DNA of 36,980 bases from positions 1-36,980 of the forward strand of contig LYSV01000057.1 in the NCBI GenBank assembly GCA_001657315.1, read 5' to 3'. Positions 26,287 to 34,000 of the stretch are shown here, piece after piece; position 1 is the first letter of the stretch; every line of letters begins with the position of its first letter. Position numbers and translations under genes: made by a program. Below the pieces are notes generated by a model. It was not told where the DNA came from. It did not search any database and saw only the letters and a list, made by a program, of their open reading frames with translations. Source of the DNA: Flammeovirgaceae bacterium BBD 1991-12. GTDB taxonomy: Bacteria > Bacteroidota > Bacteroidia > Cytophagales > Cyclobacteriaceae.

Positions 26287-29200
26287 CTACCTTTTTATCA
26301 GTTTGAATACATCCGCACGGCCATCTACCGCTACACGGTAGAAATAAACTCCGGCAGGAAAATCCATGGCATTCCAGTAAAAAGTATGTATGCCTGTCCC
26401 AAGGTGCTGGTTTTCCACCGGATGCAACATGATTTCTCCAGTAGAGCTGAATATTTGTATGCTCACATTTGCACTTCTGTTCATTTGAAGCAGAAAAGAA
26501 ACCCGGTCAGTAAAAGGATTAGGCCATGCGGTTAATTGCAGCTCGTTCCCCACCAGGGATATGTTGTTTCCCTTCCCGGCTGCTGCTCTCGTGCCTGAGG
26601 CAGGTTCTGGTTCTACCCCACCAAAGGGCTGCATCAGGGAACAACCACATTCTGAGCAGTCGTTGGTACTGTCAAAGTCAGTAGTGACTCCAAGGATACC
26701 GGCAAAACGCTCATAATGTCCAATGCGGTGGATCACTTTGGCTATCTCCGTACCCTTACCACACTCCAGGCCGCCGTTGATAATATTCACCGTCATGCCA
26801 AAACCGGGCAGCCGGTTCCGCTGCTGGTCATAAGCCGTCGGGGACCAGTTACCCACCATCACATCATGTGCAGACGGCTTGGGAAACTGAGGCGTCATCC
26901 AAAACCAGATAGCGGTTTGGAAAGCCAGCGCAGCATCCTGAACGACAAGCTCCGGCTGGCTGAGCAGCACGTCTTTATCACCATATAAAAACTCACTTAC
27001 CTGACCATAGTTGTAATTCCAGCTCAACTGTATCGGTCCCCGGCCATGATACGACTTGCCCGGTGCCGGAGGGTAGTTAATATTGCTCTCATCACGGTAG
27101 CCAAGGGGTGCACCCGGAAGGTCGTAGCCTACTTCCTCCCTGAAGTGCAGCCCCCAGGCATACCTTCCCCCTGGTGCTGTATCCCATCCACCTGTAGTTT
27201 CCTGTGCTATATTGGCGAGAAAAGCCGCCAGCTCGCGTTTTTTAACTATTTCACTACCTTCACTGGCAAACAGCCCGTAATCCACCACATGCGTCACAAT
27301 CGGTTTGGACTGGTTCCAGTCTGCGTCGAAATACTGATCCGTTCGAATGATCACGTACTGTCCTGTCTGTTTGTCTTTTCTGGTCAACCTGTACAGGTTT
27401 GTTCCCGTGCGTCTTTCAAAGGTCACTTCAATATTCTTCATCCTGTCAATGGCCTCGAGAAATGCCTGATAGGTAAAAAAGTCTCTGGTAGGGTCCAGTT
27501 CGTACGTGCTAAGGTCTGTACCGTAGCGATAGGGAAAGAATGCATTGTATTCCGATCCACTGATCGGGGCATCACCACCCCCGGTGGATTGCCTGACTGT
27601 GATCTCCTGTATTAATGTGGAGACGGCATTTTCATTATCGGATGCTGTTACCTTGACTGTGTAGATAGCAAAAGCCGGAGGGTCCCACACAACCTGCCAT
27701 GTACCTCCGCTTAACGTAGCCGGATAGGGCACCTCATCTACCTCGAATATCACAGCGTTAACTTCACCATCGGGATCGGATGCGTCTGCCCTGAGCACTA
27801 TTGTGGCCAATTCAGACTGATAGATGAGAGAAGATGTAAGCAGAGCTATTTCAGGGGGTTGGTTGGTTCCTGTGCATTCTCCCAGCACCTCCCAGGCGTG
27901 GGGCCATGCCCAGCCTTCACCGGGTGCATAGGGACCTCCTATGGTACACCAGCCGCCCACCTTGCATTTATATCTATTGCCATTGTTCAGCACCTCGTCG
28001 CCCGTATTGTAGGTGGAGTCTTCCGCATATTGAGGAATATCGCATTCAGCCGTTGTTGTAATTGCCGTCATAGGTCTGACGGAAGTTGCACAGGCCCCCA
28101 GGTTGTCCCATGCCTCTGACCATGCCCAGCCCTTACCAGGCTCGTAGGGCCCACCTATAGTACACCATCCCCCTACCTTGCACCTATAATTGTTGTCGTT
28201 ATGCTGAACTGTATCACCACTGTTATATGTTGAGCCATCAACGTACTGTGGTGTGTCACAATTACCACTGCCATTGCTGACCGTAATATTTACTATGCCG
28301 GAACCGGAACTCTTTCCACCATTATCAAATGCCGTAGCATACAGCTGGTAACTTCCTTCAGAAACATTGTTCCAGCTAAAGCTATAAGGTGCTGAAACAT
28401 CCTCGCCCAGCTTTGTGCCGTTTCGATGGAATTCTACTTTGGTTATCGAACCATCCTGATCTGAAGCCGTAGCGTTGATGGTGATGTTATCTCCAGCAAC
28501 GTAGTTTGTTCCGGTTTGAGGAGCGGTAATATTGACAGCAGGAGGTTGGTTCACCGTATCTTCTCCCATGGTATTAAGTCTTTCCCGGCCGCTGCCGCGT
28601 AGCGCCTCTACTCTGCCGGAAACCTCCGCCGGAGATAAGGCCCTGTTCTTTGCGTGGTACACCCAGTCCACTTTCATCGTTGTAGTCCTTTGTTGTGTGG
28701 ATGGGCCCACGCCTACCGGGTCATTGAAAAAGATCCAGTTGGCAAAGGCAATTTGCATATTCATACGAGGATACACACTGTTACCATCATCGGAAAATGT
28801 ATGTGTGGAAACCAACTGTCCATCTATGTAATAACGTACATTCTGACCATCGGCAGACTGTATCACCAGATCGTGCCATCCCTGAAAATCATTATGGGTC
28901 TGAGTGTTTGCATTATCACTTATATCTCCTGCACGCGCCCATGAAGTTGTATGCATGGTTTTTTTGTTTCTGTCACCCCAAACATTATATGGGAGATATT
29001 CAAAATCGAGCTCGGAATAATCCGGATTGCCGGGAGCCCAGTTGATGGCATAAAATGTTTGTACATTTCCATCCTGGCTATTCGCCGGAGAGCTGTCAAA
29101 GTATACCCGTGCGGCATAGGTACCTTCCCTGAATATTATTGGAGATTCGATCCTGGCATTTCGGATGCTGGCGGGAGTACCTGCTACATTGTTTACCACA

Positions 29201-30900
29201 TGCATGAGCCTGTTGTCAGCCAACTGAGGGTCATTTACAAACAGGATCTGTTCTTGTGCATACATGGAACCTGTCATAGGACCATTAATACCATCCACTA
29301 CATTCCAGCCAAAACCCTGCAAGACAGGATCTGAGTGATCTGAATAGGTAAAATCATCGAAAAATTCGTTTTCAACATCAGGATCTGTGGTATTTTCCCT
29401 GAATGTCATGACGTTCAGGTTAAGATCATCCGTATCCATGACAACACGCATGACCTGCACGCCGGCATTTAGCGGAACCGTGGCAGATACCGTTTGCCAG
29501 TTCTGCCATCCGCCCGTATTGGGGATATTGATAGCGCCACTCACATTTTGTCCATCCACCTCTACATGGAGTTGTTTTCCCGGGGTAATGGCAGCCACCC
29601 TGCACTCAAGGGTATAGGTTTTAGAGGCGCTTACATCTATCGTATATTCCAGCCATTCGCCGGTTTTTACCCACCCAACATTATATCCGCCTTCAGAGCA
29701 AGGCTCAATATCTACGGCATCGGTGCGATATGAACGCCCTTCATTGGCCGGGGAAAGATCATTAAAAGCAATGTCCTGACCTCCAAGATCATAGTTTTCA
29801 GCTTCTATTCTACCGGGAACAGACCACGGCGTCCCTCCATAGGGAGATTGTGTACTACCACTGCCTCCCGGAAAATCATCGGCCGGAAATTTTATCTTTT
29901 CCCGAATCCATGCTCCCGCAGGTTTGAGTCTATCCACGGTCCATGGTCCGTTTGAGCAGGTACCCGGCGTCCATGCAGCGCCTGATCTGAAGTCATCCGA
30001 ATAGTTCCAGCTTGTCCAACTGATCTTTTTCTGGCGCATAAGATCGATGTACTGCTGTGTCATAGCAAAGTCATTGGGCCCGTCTCCGGTATATTCCTGT
30101 GTACCAAACTCAGTGACAAAAACGGGCAATACATCAGATGCTCCGTCCAGTGTTTGCAGGTAAACATCACGATGACTTTTGGCATAGAAGTGAAATGTAT
30201 ACATCACATTGCTGAAACGCAGGGGATTATCAATAACGTCCTGGAGATCACCCTGGCCGGATACTCCGAAAGTCGACCATCCGTGAGTGCCAACCAGAAT
30301 CACGGCGTCATCATCAATAGCTTGTATCACTGGAATGATCTGATCCGCATAGGTTTTGATCCGATTCCACGTGACTCCAGGGCCATTGGGTTCATTACAG
30401 ATATCATAAATGATATTGTTTTTATTCTTATGCTGTGTGGCAATATCGGTGAAGAACCTCCGGGCATTTTCCAGGTTATAATTGGGATCTCCCGGATTAA
30501 GCTGGTGCCAGTCCACCAGCGCGTACATTCCTCTTTCAGTGGCTTCATTGATCAGCCGGCTTACCTGGTTGGTAAAACCTGTAGGATCTGTCTCGTAACC
30601 ACCCTCCTGCACATACAGTGAGATCCGCAAAATGTCAGCTTCCCAATCATATGCCAGGGCATCCAGAGACGCTTCTGTAAGACAATCGCCCCATCCATAC
30701 CATTGAATGCCATGCGTACTCATGCCTCTCAACTGCACAGGGCGGTCATATTGATTGCAGAGTTGTGTGCCGCAGACACGCAGTTGACCGTTCTGCTCCA
30801 CGGGTGTACGCTGGCCCATGGCTACGGAAAAGAGAAGTGGAGAGAGTATTAAAACATGTATAAGCTTAAGACAACCGGATAAAACATTCTGAACATTCAT
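26287..30900 (-). CDS. Secreted polyenzyme: GH5 cellulase, CBM6, GH16-like domain, GH19 chitinase, T9SS substrate
   Basis: A 1,537-residue protein carrying three catalytic folds. After a signal peptide (to ~30, ending VAMGQ) comes a GH5 domain (~35-335) with acid/base E170 in ICNEPNG and nucleophile E264 in VTEFGTQEY. A CBM6-type module follows (~360-500, RIEAENYD, then GEWLEYTIDV). Next is a GH16-like beta-jelly roll (~510-760) with E630-L-D632-F-E634. Then come an Ig-like module (~784-876), two Cys-rich binding-like modules (~880-938 and ~952-1007, each with GGWCTIGGPY), another Ig-like module (~1011-1104) and a GH19 chitinase (~1112-1416) with E1234 in IAQETTGGW, E1256 in HFREEVGY and GRGPIQLSWNYNYG. 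A T9SS sorting domain ends it (~1450-1537). Expected activities are on beta-1,4-glucan or chitosan, beta-1,3/1,4-glucan and chitin; the exact specificities are inferred. Confidence 0.92.
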   Translation of the reverse strand: MNVQNVLSGCLKLIHVLILSPLLFSVAMGQRTPVEQNGQLRVCGTQLCNQYDRPVQLRGMSTHGIQWYGWGDCLTEASLDALAYDWEADILRISLYVQEGGYETDPTGFTNQVSRLINEATERGMYALVDWHQLNPGDPNYNLENARRFFTDIATQHKNKNNIIYDICNEPNGPGVTWNRIKTYADQIIPVIQAIDDDAVILVGTHGWSTFGVSGQGDLQDVIDNPLRFSNVMYTFHFYAKSHRDVYLQTLDGASDVLPVFVTEFGTQEYTGDGPNDFAMTQQYIDLMRQKKISWTSWNYSDDFRSGAAWTPGTCSNGPWTVDRLKPAGAWIREKIKFPADDFPGGSGSTQSPYGGTPWSVPGRIEAENYDLGGQDIAFNDLSPANEGRSYRTDAVDIEPCSEGGYNVGWVKTGEWLEYTIDVSASKTYTLECRVAAITPGKQLHVEVDGQNVSGAINIPNTGGWQNWQTVSATVPLNAGVQVMRVVMDTDDLNLNVMTFRENTTDPDVENEFFDDFTYSDHSDPVLQGFGWNVVDGINGPMTGSMYAQEQILFVNDPQLADNRLMHVVNNVAGTPASIRNARIESPIIFREGTYAARVYFDSSPANSQDGNVQTFYAINWAPGNPDYSELDFEYLPYNVWGDRNKKTMHTTSWARAGDISDNANTQTHNDFQGWHDLVIQSADGQNVRYYIDGQLVSTHTFSDDGNSVYPRMNMQIAFANWIFFNDPVGVGPSTQQRTTTMKVDWVYHAKNRALSPAEVSGRVEALRGSGRERLNTMGEDTVNQPPAVNITAPQTGTNYVAGDNITINATASDQDGSITKVEFHRNGTKLGEDVSAPYSFSWNNVSEGSYQLYATAFDNGGKSSGSGIVNITVSNGSGNCDTPQYVDGSTYNSGDTVQHNDNNYRCKVGGWCTIGGPYEPGKGWAWSEAWDNLGACATSVRPMTAITTTAECDIPQYAEDSTYNTGDEVLNNGNRYKCKVGGWCTIGGPYAPGEGWAWPHAWEVLGECTGTNQPPEIALLTSSLIYQSELATIVLRADASDPDGEVNAVIFEVDEVPYPATLSGGTWQVVWDPPAFAIYTVKVTASDNENAVSTLIQEITVRQSTGGGDAPISGSEYNAFFPYRYGTDLSTYELDPTRDFFTYQAFLEAIDRMKNIEVTFERRTGTNLYRLTRKDKQTGQYVIIRTDQYFDADWNQSKPIVTHVVDYGLFASEGSEIVKKRELAAFLANIAQETTGGWDTAPGGRYAWGLHFREEVGYDLPGAPLGYRDESNINYPPAPGKSYHGRGPIQLSWNYNYGQVSEFLYGDKDVLLSQPELVVQDAALAFQTAIWFWMTPQFPKPSAHDVMVGNWSPTAYDQQRNRLPGFGMTVNIINGGLECGKGTEIAKVIHRIGHYERFAGILGVTTDFDSTNDCSECGCSLMQPFGGVEPEPASGTRAAAGKGNNISLVGNELQLTAWPNPFTDRVSFLLQMNRSANVSIQIFSSTGEIMLHPVENQHLGTGIHTFYWNAMDFPAGVYFYRVAVDGRADVFKLIKR

Positions 30901-30943
30901 AAATTATAACCGGAATAAGTGTGAGGAGAAGCTCCTGCTCCTT

Positions 30944-30988
30944 AATAAAAAGGAAAGAAATCCCCCCGATCCGTTCGATACAGGGGGA
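30944..30988 (-). terminator. Probable terminator after the triple-GH18 chitinase gene
   Basis: On the minus strand a GC-rich stem, TCCCCC with GGGGGA (plus-strand arms near 30983-30988 and 30961-30966), encloses about 16 bases and is followed by the U-rich TTTCTTTCCTTTTTATT. It lies 20-65 bases after the stop codon, in the 108-base gap before the polyenzyme gene. Confidence 0.6.
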
Positions 30989-31008
30989 GATCTCCATTGA
31001 GCAGAAAG

Positions 31009-34000
31009 TTATCTTTTGAACAATTTGAAATTCTGTACTTTATCGCCGTTTGACAGACGGTAGAAGTAGATCCCCGATGGAATATTTCCAGCGTTCCATT
31101 GAATGTTATGAACTCCCGGTCCCATCGACTTGTCCTTCATGATCACCTGCATTTCACGGCCTGACTTATCCATGATCACCAGTGAAACCGTTTCCGCCTT
31201 GTCAAGGGTGAATCTGATGTTCACTTCATGAATGAATGGATTAGGATAAACCGTGGAATGCAGCAAATTCGCTTCGTCTTCCATGAAAGGATCAACAGAC
31301 TTGCCAGATGCCATTCTGGCCTGTGGTAAAGCATCCAGGTAGGCCCTGTGTGGTGTTGAAAATCCAGCACCGCCAGTAGTCACATCCCAATTGATCGACC
31401 AGGTCATTAACCCTCTGAAGTTAGGATATCCCGAAGGGTTCTGCAGCGTGTATCTTCCACCAAAGGACTGCCCCCTGATGATATAATCCAGCGCCTTATG
31501 TACCTCAGAAGGCTGGGTATAACCTCCGGCAGGAGCTGCAGGTCCCGAAGCAGGGAGGCCTATCACCACCTGGTCAGGTCGCAAAGCAGGGAAAGGGATA
31601 CCATTTACAGTGAACCCTTGCAGGAGCACCTCGGCCATGGCCACATGAAAATCGGCATTACCCTGGGAATAAGCCTGCAGGTCAAGCGCGAGCATGCTGC
31701 CGGTATTGTAATGCTGAACGTGGACGTAATCCAGGTCATTCCGCAAGGCGTAGATCAACGGCAGGTAAGCACCTGCTGCACCACCGTAAGCGGAAAGGGC
31801 TCCCTGAACATACAGGGTCTCCGGAGCCATGGAAAGTATGAAGTCCGCACCGAACTGACTGAGGATAGTACGACACCCCTGGATCGTATACACGAGCTTG
31901 GGAGAGGTAGGATTTCTGAAGTCTACATCACCACCGATCAGGGACAGTGAACTTCCTTCAAAGTTGATATCCAAACCGTCGAAGCCATACTCCTGGATGA
32001 TATTGATCACAGTACTGCTAAACGCCTGCGCATCTGCCGGACTACTGATATCTACTGCTCCTGTGGCGCCACCTACCGAGATCAGCACCTTTTTACCCCT
32101 GCTCTGGAGTAATGTCACGTCATTTTTGAACTCCTGAACGCTGGGATAAATACCCGGATCCGGTGAAAAGGTTATTGTAGAGCCTCCCAATACAGTGGGC
32201 ACGGCAAATGACACGTTGATCACATCCCATTTGTCTGAGACCTCCCGCAGCTTCGGTGTTGATGATCCATTGTCAAAATTATGCCAGTAACCTACCAGTA
32301 TCTTGTCCGGCAGGTCGCCGACTGGAGGCACAGACCCAACGGAAATGTTTATGGGTGCAGAATTACCCGTAGCATTCAGATTATCCGTAGCTGTAGCAGT
32401 AAGTGTGTGATTACCCTGTACAGCTGTCCAACTGATCGTGTACGGTGAGGAAAGATCTTCACCTATCTTACTGCCATTTACAAAAAACTCCACTTTACTG
32501 ACCGTACCGTCGCCGTCGCTGGCTATGGCTTCAATGTTCACCAGTTGACCGATCTGGAAACTGGTACCGCCGGCAGGCTGTGTGATGGATACGGAAGGGG
32601 ACTGATTGCCCGGATTACCGTCACAGGGGCCTACCAATGTCCACGCATCTTCCCAATGATTACCCGTACCCGGCGCATACGCCCAGGCAGCTCCGTTACA
32701 CCATCCACTGTTGGGCCACGGCCTGCATTCGTAAAGATTACCCTCATTCTGAACGCGGCTGCCTTCCTGATAGCCACCGTTTTCCACATACTGAGCAGCA
32801 TCGCAATTGCCACCTCCTCCGCCGCTTTGAGGATTTACGGTTATACCTATACTGGCAGAAGATCCTACTGCATTTTCATTATCCAATGCCCTGGCCACCA
32901 GGGAATAACTACCCGCAGCAACGTTAGTCCACGTATAGCTGTAAGGAGAGCTTGTATCTTCTCCTAATTTAACCGTACCATTATAGAATTCCACCCTGGT
33001 AACACTGCCGTCACTATCAGAGGCTGTAGCTGTGATCGAAATGTTATCTCCTGCTGTGAAAATGCTACCATTGGCAGGAGAAGTGATAGAGGCAGTCGGC
33101 GCGACATTGCTTCCTCCACCCGGGTTGCCACAAAGGTCGCCTGTGACCTGGTTGATCGCTACGAGAAGCGAAGTTTGTGGATCACTGGTATCCTGAGAGA
33201 GCTCCCAGATCATGATACCGCCAGCGCTTTGCAGAGCTAATTCTGTTTTGGCCTTTATTGTAGGGATACCATTATAGCTGAACCCGTTAAAACTATCCGA
33301 ATCAGGGCTTGCGCCTTGTGCGAGCAGATCCCGGTAGGTTACAAACTGCCCGCCGTTCCTGCCATAGAATGGTACACCTATAATAGCCTTGGACCTGGGT
33401 AATCCGCGGCCCACCCAGTAGTTGAGTGATTGTTCAGCATAGCTGTAGGGAGAATGAGGATTGCCGCCATCATAGGCCATAAGGTTAAGGAAATCCACAT
33501 CGTCGAAGACTCCATTTAAAACACCTCCGGCTGTCCAGCCTGAAGCCACAACCGCTGCTGTCAGGAGCTTACCACGGCTACGCATAGCTTGTCCCAGCTC
33601 TTCCATAAGCAGCTCAAAATTTTGAGGTTCGTTACCTTCCCGCGGATACTCCCAGTCCATATCTACCCCGTCAAGATCATATTGGTTCACGAGGTTGACC
33701 AGGTTATTGACAAAGGCCGTACGTGTGCTGGAAGAAGCGGCAAGCTGTGTAAAGCGACTGTCATTTCCACCACCATCTCCAATGTCCCATCCTCCTACAG
33801 CGATCAGGACTTTTACACCTTTTTGATGGGCAAGGGATACGATCTCCTGGAGCTTGCCCGCATTAGGTACAGGTTCCAGCGTACCATTACTTCGTGGTAA
33901 GGCAAAGGCATAATTGATATGGGTTACTTTGTCATAATCAATAGAGCTGGCACTGCCTGCCCAGAAAGGCATGTATCCTACCACTTTAAAGCCGTTAGGG

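Noticed and set aside
27046-27615. 189-codon open frame on the plus strand
   Set aside because: It is antisense to the GH19 part of the polyenzyme; the product has no recognisable features, and the minus-strand reading has intact catalytic motifs.
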